Below, piece by piece: positions 6,951 through 13,929 of a stretch of DNA of 17,404 bases. The notes below the pieces were generated by a model. That model ran no database searches, was not told the origin of the DNA, and saw only the letters and a program-made list of their open reading frames with translations. The position numbers and the translations under genes were made by a program. Source of the stretch: CAZCBJ01 sp964496705 (GTDB taxonomy: Bacteria; Chloroflexota; Anaerolineae; Anaerolineales; Anaerolineaceae); assembly GCA_964496705.1 (NCBI GenBank), contig CAZCBJ010000068.1, positions 1 through 17,404 on the forward strand. The letters are read 5' to 3'. Positions within the stretch are counted from its first letter, which is position 1. Every line of letters begins with the position of its first letter.

Positions 6951-7916
6951 ATGCGCCAGGTGGACGTGCTTATCGTGGGCGGCGGACCGGCAGGCGCGTC
7001 CTGCGCGCGCGCCCTGCGTCAGGGCGGCGCGGACTGCCTGATCATCGATCAGCACAGCTTCCCGCGCGCCAAACCCTGTGCCGGCTGGATCACCCCCGCG
7101 GTGATTCGCGCGGCGGGGCTGCTGCCAGCCAGTTATCCCGGCAGTATCACCACCTTCACCGCGTTCGACATCGCCATCCGCGCTCTGCGCTTTCGCCTGC
7201 CCACCCGCCAGTTCGCCATTCGCCGTTGGGAGTTTGACGCCTGGCTGCTGGAGCAATGCGGTGCGCCTGTTGAACAGCACACGGTCAGAAACATCACCCG
7301 CGTGGATGGATTGTATCAGGTGGACGATGTGGCCCGCGCCCGTTACCTGATCGGCGCGGGCGGCACGCATTGCCCGGTGCGCCGCGCGCTGTTTGACCCG
7401 CAGCCGGAGCGCCAGCCGCAGAAGCTGATCGTTGCCCTGGAAGAGGAATTTCAATACACCGCGCCGGATGCGCGCTGCCGCCTGTGGTTTTTCCAGAACG
7501 GCCTGCCCGGTTATGCCTGGTATGTGCCGAAAGCGGGTGGCTGGTTGAACGTGGGCATCGGCGCGACGGCGGCTGAATTAAAGGCTGGCGGTGAGAGCCT
7601 GAAAAGCCACTGGGCGCGACTGGTGGATCAACTGAACAAGATGGGATTGGTCAGCGGGCATGAATTCAAGCCGCAGGGTCACAGCTACCTGCTGCGCGGG
7701 CGAAACCCAGCGCTGAGCCGGGATAATGCCTTCCTGGTTGGCGATGCTGCCGGGCTGGCGACGCTCGACATGGGCGAAGGTATTGGCCCCGCGCTGCTCA
7801 GTGGTCAGCGGGCGGCCAGCGCCATCCTGGATGGCTCGGACTACCATCTGGTCGGGATACCCCGCTACTCTTTTCCATCCATCCTCATATCGGGCGTCGC
7901 CCGACCGCCAGGATAG
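6951..7916 (+). CDS. Geranylgeranyl-reductase family FAD-dependent oxidoreductase
   Basis: 321-residue flavoprotein. It shows the N-terminal Rossmann FAD motif VLIVGGGPAGASCARAL, an acidic residue ending the second strand (LIIDQ), PRAKPCAGWIT (the cysteine-containing motif typical of geranylgeranyl reductases), GYAWYVPKAGGWLNVGIG (the family's Y-x-W-x-x-P substrate-cavity motif), and the second FAD motif AFLVGDAAGLATLDMGEGIGPAL. Family members reduce isolated C=C bonds in isoprenoid chains of archaeal lipids, chlorophyll and menaquinone. Position after a Cfa-like enzyme suggests a lipid substrate here. It is on the short side for the family: the chain ends soon after the second FAD motif, with SGVARPPG, and lacks a longer C-terminal domain. 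The start at 6951 has no good ribosome site, and the stop lies inside the terminator hairpin. Confidence 0.85.
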   Translation: MRQVDVLIVGGGPAGASCARALRQGGADCLIIDQHSFPRAKPCAGWITPAVIRAAGLLPASYPGSITTFTAFDIAIRALRFRLPTRQFAIRRWEFDAWLLEQCGAPVEQHTVRNITRVDGLYQVDDVARARYLIGAGGTHCPVRRALFDPQPERQPQKLIVALEEEFQYTAPDARCRLWFFQNGLPGYAWYVPKAGGWLNVGIGATAAELKAGGESLKSHWARLVDQLNKMGLVSGHEFKPQGHSYLLRGRNPALSRDNAFLVGDAAGLATLDMGEGIGPALLSGQRAASAILDGSDYHLVGIPRYSFPSILISGVARPPG

Positions 7917-7936
7917 CCTGAAAAAGGCTGTTTTTT
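7915..7936 (+). terminator. Intrinsic terminator of the lipid-modification operon
   Basis: Stem AGCCT (7915-7919), loop GAAAA, stem AGGCT (7925-7929), then G and six T residues (7931-7936). The TAG stop of the flavoprotein (7914-7916) overlaps the first arm. Confidence 0.75.
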
Positions 7937-7999
7937 AGCGAATTTGGGCAAAAATGGTGTAAAAAGACCTGATTTTCCCAATTTGACCCGCCAAAACAG

Positions 8000-8028
8000 T
8001 TGCAACGAAACATCGAATGGTGTATAGT
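8000..8028 (+). promoter_or_regulatory. Sigma-70-type promoter of the DUF5679 gene
   Basis: TTGCAA at 8000-8005 and TATAGT at 8023-8028 with a 17-nt spacer. The predicted start near 8035 gives a leader of about 56 nt, ending in AAAGGAG (8077-8083) before ATG 8091. The -35 lies within a near-repeat that recurs after the gene. Confidence 0.65.
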
Positions 8029-8261
8029 GAATACAAGCAGGCGCCCAAAGGGCTGCTGCAAAACCGGATCAAAAAGAAAGGAGTAAACTCATGGATTTTG
8101 AAGGATATTGCGTCAAGTGCCGCAAGAAGCATGCGGTCAAGAACGGTGAGGTGAAAACCACTGCCAAGGGGCAAAAAATGGTGCAAGGCACCTGCCCGGT
8201 GTGCGGGACGAAGGTGACCCGCTTTATCGCTGAGAAGAAGTAAGCAGTGTGCAACGAAACA
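8001..8261. repeat. Short direct repeat flanking the DUF5679 gene
   Basis: The 12-mer TGCAACGAAACA occurs at 8001-8012 and again at 8250-8261, each preceded by CAGT (the second copy has one extra G). The first copy overlaps the -35 box of the promoter and the second starts 6 nt after the stop codon. It may be a binding site pair, or a small duplication. Confidence 0.35.
8091..8243 (+). CDS. DUF5679 family zinc-ribbon-like small protein
   Basis: 50-residue basic protein with two cysteine pairs, Y-C-V-K-C at C7/C10 and C-P-V-C-G at C35/C38, spaced as in a zinc ribbon. The order YCVKCR..., a central lysine-rich segment, then GTCPVCGTKVTRF is that of the DUF5679 family, small proteins of unknown function found in Chloroflexota and Actinobacteria among others. 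ATG 8091 follows AAAGGAG with a 7-nt gap, an ideal ribosome site. The gene has its own promoter (8000-8028) and terminator (8288-8317) and so forms a one-gene unit; the strong signals suggest abundant expression. A nucleic-acid or ribosome-associated role is plausible for such a small basic zinc-ribbon, but is inference. Confidence 0.85.
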   Translation: MDFEGYCVKCRKKHAVKNGEVKTTAKGQKMVQGTCPVCGTKVTRFIAEKK

Positions 8262-8287
8262 ATCTGACCTTTGCTTCAAACACGCAA

Positions 8288-8317
8288 ATGGCGGTCTTAT
8301 TAAAGGCCGCCATTTTT
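8288..8317 (+). terminator. Intrinsic terminator after the DUF5679 gene
   Basis: 9-bp stem ATGGCGGTC (8288-8296) with GGCCGCCAT (8305-8313), one T-G wobble, loop TTATTAAA, then a run of five T residues (8313-8317). Confidence 0.8.
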
Positions 8318-8332
8318 AATGGATTCAGTGGG

Positions 8333-8338
8333 TATAAT
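8333..8338 (+). promoter_or_regulatory. -10 element of the DUF454-GNAT-HI0933 run
   Basis: Perfect TATAAT at 8333-8338, immediately after the preceding terminator and about 43 nt before ATG 8382. No convincing -35 hexamer is seen, since the region upstream is the terminator stem and T-run. Confidence 0.45.
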
Positions 8339-8381
8339 AGACCGTACTTCTTTACCGGTTATTTATGGATGATGGTGAGTG

Positions 8382-8816
8382 ATGAATTTACGCAAAAGGC
8401 TCTGGATACTGTCGGGATTTGTTTGCGTGGCGTTGGCGCTGGTCGGTATCTTTGTGCCGGTGCTGCCGACCACCCCCTTTCTCCTGCTGGCGGCGTTCTT
8501 TTTTGCGCGCAGCTCTGAGCGGTTCTACATCTGGCTGGTGACCAACCGCTGGTTTGGCGATTATATCCGCAATTATCGCGAAGGGCGCGGCATCCCCTTG
8601 CGCGAAAAGGTCCTCGCCATCACCGCGCTGTGGCTGACCATCGGCGCAAGCGCCGTGTTTGCCGTCCCAGCGTGGTGGATGCGCCTCATCCTGTTGGGAA
8701 TTGGGTTGGGGGTGACCGCCCACCTGTTAAAAGTCAAGACCTATCGCCCCGAGCGCAAGGCAGGGCCGGCTGACCGCCAGCCCGCGCCGCGTAAACTGCG
8801 TTTGGACGAGGATTGA
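8382..8816 (+). CDS. DUF454 (YbaN-type) inner membrane protein
   Basis: 144-residue membrane protein. An N-terminal helix (about 7-25) runs into the family hallmark GIFVPVLPTTPFLLLAAFFFARSS, then RFYIWLVTNRWFGDYIRNYREGRGIP, and two more helices (about 79-95 and 98-113). This is the DUF454/YbaN pattern; the molecular function is unknown. The C-terminal tail is basic and soluble. ATG 8382 is preferred; the GTG one codon before it adds a single residue, and the GGTGAG ribosome site is weak. Its stop overlaps the region read by the DinB-like gene, so it leads a tightly packed plus-strand gene run. Confidence 0.85.
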   Translation: MNLRKRLWILSGFVCVALALVGIFVPVLPTTPFLLLAAFFFARSSERFYIWLVTNRWFGDYIRNYREGRGIPLREKVLAITALWLTIGASAVFAVPAWWMRLILLGIGLGVTAHLLKVKTYRPERKAGPADRQPAPRKLRLDED

Positions 8817-8821
8817 AACCA

Positions 8822-9100
8822 TTGGCGGACATGCAGCGCGCATTGTGGAATCAGCAGCAGCAGGCTCTGCGCCAGGCGCTGACCGGCGGGGCAGATCTCA
8901 CCCGAGCGCTGGAGCTGTTTCTCGACCGACACGCCAGGCTGCACATCCGCGCGGTTTCGCAATGCGGACAACCTTCGTTTGAGGAGGAACTCTGGCGTGA
9001 ATTGGCGGTTGAGTCGACCCGCATCATCCCGCGCGGCTTTGAACTTTCCATCGCCTGGAACCTGTGGCACCTGGCGCGCATCAAAGCCAAAATTCATTGA
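8822..9100 (+). CDS. Truncated DinB-like protein
   Basis: About 92 residues. The sequence ALWNQQQQALRQAL near the start, then a helix with LELFLDRHARLHIRAVS, FEEELWRELAVESTRIIP and SIAWNLWHLARI, matches the N-terminal half of a DinB-superfamily four-helix protein, where the histidines of the second and third helices (here H in LDRHARLH and in NLWHLARI) bind a metal. Homologues I know continue after HLARI for another 70 or so residues with the last helices; this one ends seven residues later at a TGA. I read it as a truncated or decaying gene, though a short functional form is possible. Start choice is uncertain: TTG 8822 has GAGGA 9 nt upstream, TTG 8813 overlaps the previous stop, and ATG 8831 is the first ATG. 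Confidence 0.6.
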   Translation: MADMQRALWNQQQQALRQALTGGADLTRALELFLDRHARLHIRAVSQCGQPSFEEELWRELAVESTRIIPRGFELSIAWNLWHLARIKAKIH

Positions 9101-9176
9101 GCAGCGACGGCTGCAAGGCATCCAGAACCCGCTGGTGGGGTTGTCATCATCATCCGACAAAAACAGAGGCGAACCC

Positions 9177-10298
9177 ATGGACGTGCAAATCAAAGAAGTG
9201 ACCACCCCCGCAGAGCTGAAAGCTTTCATCCGTTTTCCCTACACCCTTTACCGCGGCAATCCGTGCTGGGTGCCGCTGCTGGACGCGGACGAGCTGCACA
9301 CGCTGCGCCGCGATCAGAACCCGGCCTTTGAGCATTGCGAAAGCAAATACTGGCTGGCTTATCGTCAGGAGCAGATCGTCGGGCGCATTGCCGGGATCAT
9401 CAACCGCCTGCACATCCAGAAATGGAGCCAGCGTTATCTGCGCTTTGGCTGGGTGGATTTTATCGACGATCCGGCTGTCCCGGCGGCGCTCTTCGGCGCG
9501 CTGGAGGACTGGGGGCGCGCAAACGATCTGAGCGCCGTGCACGGACCGCTGGGTTTCACCGACATGGACCGCGAGGGGATGCTGGTGGAGGGATTCGATG
9601 AGCTGGGCACCATGGCGACCCTCTACAACCACCCCTATTACCCGCAACATCTGGAACAGTTGGGGTTCCAAAAGGACACCGATTGGGTGGAATACGAGAT
9701 CAACGCGCCCGCAGCGCCCCATCCCATCATCGCCCGGGTGGCTGAGATCGCGCTGCGGCGCAACAACCTGCATATTCTCCAGGCGCGCAACAAAAAGGAG
9801 TTGCTGCCGTATGCCCGACAGCTCTTCGCACTTTTGAATGATGCTTATTCGCAACTCTACAGTTTCGTGCCGCTGACCGAAAAACAGGTGGACGCCTACG
9901 TGCACCAGTATTTTGATTTCATCAGCCCGGATTTCGTGCCGGTGGTATTGGACTCCAACGACCGGATGGTGGGGTTTGGCATCTGCATGCCCTCGCTTTC
10001 GCGGGCGCTGCAAAAGGCAGGCGGGCGGCTATTTCCATTTGGAATGCTCCACCTGCTGCGCGCTTTGAATAATGCGGAGCGGATTGACCTGTACCTGGTG
10101 GCGGTGCATTCCGAATACAAGGGCAAGGGCGTCAATGCCATCTTGATGCACAGGATGCAGGAAATTTTGATCCGCATGGGAGTCAAAAAGATCGAATCCA
10201 ATCCTGAATTGGAAAACAACGAACTGGTGCAATCACAATGGAAGTACTTTGAAACGCGCCAGCACAAGCGCCGCCGCTGTTACATTAAGCAGCTATGA
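9177..10298 (+). CDS. Large GNAT-family N-acetyltransferase-like protein
   Basis: 373 residues. The N-terminal two-thirds contain FIRFPYTLYRGNPCWVPLL, FGWVDFIDDPAVPAALFGALE, a segment with GPLGFTDMDREGMLVEGFDE and PYYPQHLEQLGFQKDTDWVE. The C-terminal part is a GNAT acyl-CoA-binding domain with LYLVAVHSEYKGKGVNAIL (the R/K-G-K-G loop) and ESNPELENNELVQSQWKYF. This combination is a recurrent uncharacterised GNAT-type family in Bacteroidota and Chloroflexota; the acceptor is unknown. ATG 9177 follows AGAGG at 9165-9169. The final codons overlap the next gene's start as ATGA (10295-10298), so the two are translationally coupled. Confidence 0.85.
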   Translation: MDVQIKEVTTPAELKAFIRFPYTLYRGNPCWVPLLDADELHTLRRDQNPAFEHCESKYWLAYRQEQIVGRIAGIINRLHIQKWSQRYLRFGWVDFIDDPAVPAALFGALEDWGRANDLSAVHGPLGFTDMDREGMLVEGFDELGTMATLYNHPYYPQHLEQLGFQKDTDWVEYEINAPAAPHPIIARVAEIALRRNNLHILQARNKKELLPYARQLFALLNDAYSQLYSFVPLTEKQVDAYVHQYFDFISPDFVPVVLDSNDRMVGFGICMPSLSRALQKAGGRLFPFGMLHLLRALNNAERIDLYLVAVHSEYKGKGVNAILMHRMQEILIRMGVKKIESNPELENNELVQSQWKYFETRQHKRRRCYIKQL

Positions 10299-11536
10299 GC
10301 ATCGCGGTGATCGGGGCGGGCGCATCGGGCATCGCGGCTGCGCTGCAGGCAGCCTGGCGCGGCGCGGCGGTAACGCTGTTTGAGCGCAACGCGGCGGTGG
10401 GGCGCAAGCTGCTGGTCACCGGCAGCGGGCGCTGTAACATCACCAATCGGGCTGCGGCAGCCGACACATACGCCTGCGTTGATCCAGCCTGGATGGAGCG
10501 GCTGTTGGCGGACTTTGGCGTGGATGACTGGCTGGCCATGCTGGCTGAGGTGGGCATCCCGGTGTATGCCACGCCCGACGGCTGGTATTATCCGCTGTCC
10601 GAGTCTGCCCACAGCGTGGTGGAGGCTTTTGCCAGCGGGTTGGCCCGTGCGAGGGTGGATGTGCGCCTGTCGGCCCAGGTGACTGCCATCCAGCCAAAAA
10701 GTCCGGGGTTTTCGCTGCGCGTCGCGCAGAATGGGGGCAGGGATGTGCAACATTTCGAGCGGGTGATTGTGGCCGCCGGAGGCGCGGCCTATCCCAGCCT
10801 GGGGTCGCGCGGCGAGTTGTTCGCCGAGCTGGCCCGCCTGGGGCACAACCCGCTGCCCAAGCGCCCGGCGCTGGCGCCGGTGCTGGCCGAGCTGGGCGGG
10901 CTGCGCTCCCTTCAGGGCGTGCGCCTGGACGCAGGCGTGATCCTCTATGAAGGGCAGCAGCAGTTGGCCAGGGCGCAAGGCAACCTGATCTTCACTGCGT
11001 GGGGGTTGAATGGTCCGCCGGTGATGGACCTCAGCCATCACATCTCAGCCCGCCCCGGCGCGCGGCTCAGCCTGGGGCTGGATCTGCTGGCTTTTTGCCG
11101 GGACGCATACGCCGAGCTGCTGCGGCGCAAGCGCGCCAGCGACCTGCCGCTGCGCGTGTTCCTCGCAGCGTTCTTTCCCCCCAAATTGGCGCCGGCCTAC
11201 CTCAAGATGGCGGGCCTGGAAGGTGATGTCCCGCTGGGCGGGCTAGATGACGCCAGCTTGCAGCGCCTGACCGCCTGGCTGGAAGACACACGCCTGGCGG
11301 TGAAGGGCGTGCGCGGTTTCGAATACTGCCAGGTCTCGGCCGGGGGTGTGCCGGTCCATGAGGTGGACCCGCGGACGATGGAATCGCGCATCGTGCCGGG
11401 GCTGCACCTGGCCGGGGAGACGTTGGATGTGGTTGGGCCGTGCGGCGGTTATAACCTGCAGTTTGCCTTCAGCAGCGGTGCGCTGGCGGGCATGGCGGCG
11501 GCTCAGGCGGTTGGGGCGGCCAGTCCGCGCAGGTAA
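10295..11536 (+). CDS. HI0933-family (YhiN/BaiN-like) FAD-dependent oxidoreductase
   Basis: 413-residue flavoprotein with the family's full set of motifs: GAGASGIAAALQA (N-terminal FAD loop), LFERNAAVGRKLLVTGSGRC with NITN, VIVAAGGAAYPSLGSRG, FTAWGLNGPPVMDLS, SAGGVPVHEVDPRTMESRIV and the C-terminal LAGETLDVVGPCGGYNLQFA. HI0933 proteins are flavin oxidoreductases; one relative, BaiN, reduces bile-acid intermediates, but the general substrate is unknown. Start ATG 10295 overlaps the GNAT stop. The last 34 nt (11503-11536) overlap the convergent FGGY kinase gene, and I see no terminator in between. Confidence 0.9.
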   Translation: MSIAVIGAGASGIAAALQAAWRGAAVTLFERNAAVGRKLLVTGSGRCNITNRAAAADTYACVDPAWMERLLADFGVDDWLAMLAEVGIPVYATPDGWYYPLSESAHSVVEAFASGLARARVDVRLSAQVTAIQPKSPGFSLRVAQNGGRDVQHFERVIVAAGGAAYPSLGSRGELFAELARLGHNPLPKRPALAPVLAELGGLRSLQGVRLDAGVILYEGQQQLARAQGNLIFTAWGLNGPPVMDLSHHISARPGARLSLGLDLLAFCRDAYAELLRRKRASDLPLRVFLAAFFPPKLAPAYLKMAGLEGDVPLGGLDDASLQRLTAWLEDTRLAVKGVRGFEYCQVSAGGVPVHEVDPRTMESRIVPGLHLAGETLDVVGPCGGYNLQFAFSSGALAGMAAAQAVGAASPRR

Positions 11537-13017
11537 TCCTGCATCAGCGGCCATAACTGTTGATATTTGGCGAACTGCTCGGCGTAGCGCGCCTGCATCT
11601 GCGGGTCGGGCTGGAATTCGCGCTCTGTCCTGACCATGCACTGGACGCCTTCTTCGATCGAGGTGAAGACCCGGCTGCCCACCCCGGCGATGACCGCCGC
11701 GCCCAGCGCGCCGGCTTCGCTGGCCTGGGCGCGCACCAGCGGGCGACCGAGGATATCAGCGGAAAGTTGCAGCCAGGCATCGGAGCGGCTCCCGCCACCC
11801 GCCGCGCGGAAGCCGCGGATGGAGATGCCCTCTGGCAGCGACTCGAGGCACTCGCGCAGGTAGAAGGTGGCGCCCTCGATGATGCCCTTGAGGATTTCGC
11901 CGCGCGGGGTGTCGAGATGCAGCCCGGCCAGCAGGCCGCAAGAGTCGGTTATAAAATGGGGCGGACCGCTGGCGGTGAAGTGGGGCAGAACCATCACCCG
12001 GCTGGGTCCGGCGGGCATCTCGGCGAAAAGCGCCGGATAGGGGTCGGCGCCGGAGTCAAGCGCCTGTTTACGCTCGGCGGCGGCGAAGGTATCGCGGTAC
12101 CACTTGACCAACGCGCCGCCCTGATTGTAGATAAAACAGACGTATTGCCCCGAAACGGCGTGATGCTCGGTGTTCAAGCCCTGAGTGATCATGGCATTGT
12201 CGTCCGGGCGCTGGTCGAAAACCGGGGTCATGCAAATGTAGGTGCCCATGCCATATACCGCCTGGCCGGGTCGGGTCACACCGCAGCCGACAGCCGTGCA
12301 GCATTGATCATGGGCGCCGATGAGGATGGGCATGCCAGCCGGCAGGCCCAGCTCATCTGCGGCGGTGCGGGACACGGCGCCAATTTGCGTCCCGCCCGCC
12401 ACGACAGGCGGCAGCTTGCGGGGGTCGAGCTGCGCCCAATCGAGCAGCTCAGCCGACCAATCCGCGCGCTGCAGGTCGAAGAGCAGGCTGCGGTTGGCTA
12501 GCGAGGCGTCCACCGCCGGGTCAGCGCCGAGCATGAAAGAGACGAAACCACTCCAATGCAGGAACCAGTCTGTCCGACGGTACACATCGGGTTGGTGCTG
12601 TCGCAGCCAGAGCAGCTTGGGCAGCGAGTAGTGGTTGCCGAGGGTGTTGCCGTTGATACGATACAGATGCGCATCGTTCAGGCGGGCGCGCAGATCGGGC
12701 AGGAATTCAGCGCCGCGCTCGTCAAAATTGAGCAGCGAAGGGCCGAGAATTTCGCGGGCTGCGTTGACCGGCACGAAGGCCTCGCCGAGCGAAGAAACGC
12801 ACAGCGCGCGGGGTGCATCACCCTTGAGGCTGCGCACCGCGCGGCGGATGGTGGCCTGGACCAATTCCCAGACATGGCGGCTGTCCAGCTCTGCCCAGCC
12901 GGGCCGGGGGTGGCGGGTGTCGTATTCTGCATAGGCGGCCGAGAGCAGGCTGCCGTCCTCGGAGAAGATCAGCGCCTTGCAGCCGCTGGTGCCGACATCA
13001 ATTCCCAGTAAGCTCAT
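11503..13017 (-). CDS. FGGY-family carbohydrate kinase (xylulokinase-like)
   Basis: 504 residues, the normal FGGY size. Domain I begins with LGIDVGTSGCKALIF (ATP phosphate-binding loop); DASLANRSLLFDL (170-182) and GAHDQCCTAVGCG (234-246) follow, with D237 in the position of the catalytic base. Domain II has VYGMGTYICMT and the ATPase-fold signature FRAAGGGSRSDAWLQLSADI. The family phosphorylates ketoses or polyols; it resembles xylulokinase more than glycerol kinase, but the substrate cannot be read from sequence. It is the third gene of a minus-strand operon, 3 nt after the aldolase stop, and probably phosphorylates the ketose made by the isomerase before aldol cleavage. Its C-terminal end overlaps the convergent flavoprotein gene by 34 nt. 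Confidence 0.88.
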   Translation of the reverse strand: MSLLGIDVGTSGCKALIFSEDGSLLSAAYAEYDTRHPRPGWAELDSRHVWELVQATIRRAVRSLKGDAPRALCVSSLGEAFVPVNAAREILGPSLLNFDERGAEFLPDLRARLNDAHLYRINGNTLGNHYSLPKLLWLRQHQPDVYRRTDWFLHWSGFVSFMLGADPAVDASLANRSLLFDLQRADWSAELLDWAQLDPRKLPPVVAGGTQIGAVSRTAADELGLPAGMPILIGAHDQCCTAVGCGVTRPGQAVYGMGTYICMTPVFDQRPDDNAMITQGLNTEHHAVSGQYVCFIYNQGGALVKWYRDTFAAAERKQALDSGADPYPALFAEMPAGPSRVMVLPHFTASGPPHFITDSCGLLAGLHLDTPRGEILKGIIEGATFYLRECLESLPEGISIRGFRAAGGGSRSDAWLQLSADILGRPLVRAQASEAGALGAAVIAGVGSRVFTSIEEGVQCMVRTEREFQPDPQMQARYAEQFAKYQQLWPLMQDYLRGLAAPTA

Positions 13018-13020
13018 GCT

Positions 13021-13929
13021 TCACTCTCGGAACAAAATCCGCTGCCCGCCGCTGATGCCCAGAAATTCGCGCAGCACCCAGGTGGTGCGCTCGTAGACTG
13101 CCTGTTGGGCTTTGATCACGCTGGCGGTCTCGCGCAGGGCGCTCTCGTAGGGCTGGCGGATCTCGGTGCCCACATTGATCTTGGCGATGCCGTGCTTGAC
13201 CGCGGCGAGCAGGTCGGCCTGGCGGATGCCCGAGCCGCCGTGCAGCACCAGCGGGACGCGGGTGGACTGTCTCAACTGGTCGAGGCGCTCCAGGTTCAGG
13301 CGCGCTTCGACCTTTTTTTGGTCCTTGCGCCCGGCGGCAATCGCGCCGTGAATGTTGCCAATCGCCACGGATAGCCAGTCGCAGCCGGTTTCCTGAACGA
13401 AGCGGACAGCTTCAGCCGTGTCTGTGAAGCCGCGCCCGGAGGCGAACAGCTCCTCGTAGGGCGGCAGCTCGCCGTTCTCATGCCCGAGCACTGCGCCCAG
13501 CTCGGCTTCCACCGGCGCGCCGCGGGGATGCGCCAATGCAACAATCTGGCGGGTGATGGCTATGTTCTCATCCAGCGGCAAGCGCGAGCCGTCCACCATC
13601 ACGGATTCATAGCCCAGCGCCAGCGCCTCGGTGAAAATGGGCAGCACGTCCACACGTTGATCGTCCTCGTCAATCACCGGCACATGATCGAGGTGAAGGC
13701 GCACGTTTTCAGGGCGGCTCCAGCGGGCGAATTCCTCGGCTACCGCGCGCGGGCTGAAGCTCTCGAACTTGAGCCATTCCAACCGGGCGGTTTCCACCAG
13801 TGCGAAGGCATCCTGATCGGTGGTGGCCTGCACCACCGGCTCGACCATCGGCAGGTAAGGCACGTTGAAAGCGGGGACGACAATGCCGGCTGCCCAGGCG
13901 CGGCGGAGCAGCTCGCTTACCGGCAGCAT
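13021..13929 (-). CDS. Class II (zinc) fructose/tagatose-bisphosphate-type aldolase
   Basis: 302 residues with the class II aldolase signature: VPAFNV near the start, RLHLDH with D81 as likely catalytic acid and H82 as zinc ligand, SVMVDGS (109-115), EAELG (141-145), SVAIGNIHG with H194, VPLVLHGGSGI with H230, and KINVGTEIR (250-258). These enzymes cleave a ketose 1-phosphate or 1,6-bisphosphate into dihydroxyacetone phosphate and an aldehyde. The stretch after HLDH is unusual: VPVIDEDDQRVDVLPIF replaces the compact G-x-x-x-x-E segment of FbaA-type enzymes, so the substrate may differ from fructose bisphosphate. Its start overlaps the isomerase end by 13 nt, and the kinase follows after 3 nt. 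Confidence 0.88.
   Translation of the reverse strand: MLPVSELLRRAWAAGIVVPAFNVPYLPMVEPVVQATTDQDAFALVETARLEWLKFESFSPRAVAEEFARWSRPENVRLHLDHVPVIDEDDQRVDVLPIFTEALALGYESVMVDGSRLPLDENIAITRQIVALAHPRGAPVEAELGAVLGHENGELPPYEELFASGRGFTDTAEAVRFVQETGCDWLSVAIGNIHGAIAAGRKDQKKVEARLNLERLDQLRQSTRVPLVLHGGSGIRQADLLAAVKHGIAKINVGTEIRQPYESALRETASVIKAQQAVYERTTWVLREFLGISGGQRILFRE

Noticed and set aside
6285..7454. Long minus-strand open frame opposite cfa and the flavoprotein
   Set aside because: Spans the junction of two well-supported genes and has no recognisable domain; expected in GC-rich DNA.
8979..9176. N-terminal extension of the GNAT gene back to 8979
   Set aside because: It overlaps the DinB-like gene in another frame, adds low-complexity residues, and ATG 9177 has an AGAGG site 7 nt upstream.
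11560..12501. Plus-strand open frame opposite the FGGY kinase
   Set aside because: The kinase motifs are unambiguous on the minus strand and the opposite frame has none.
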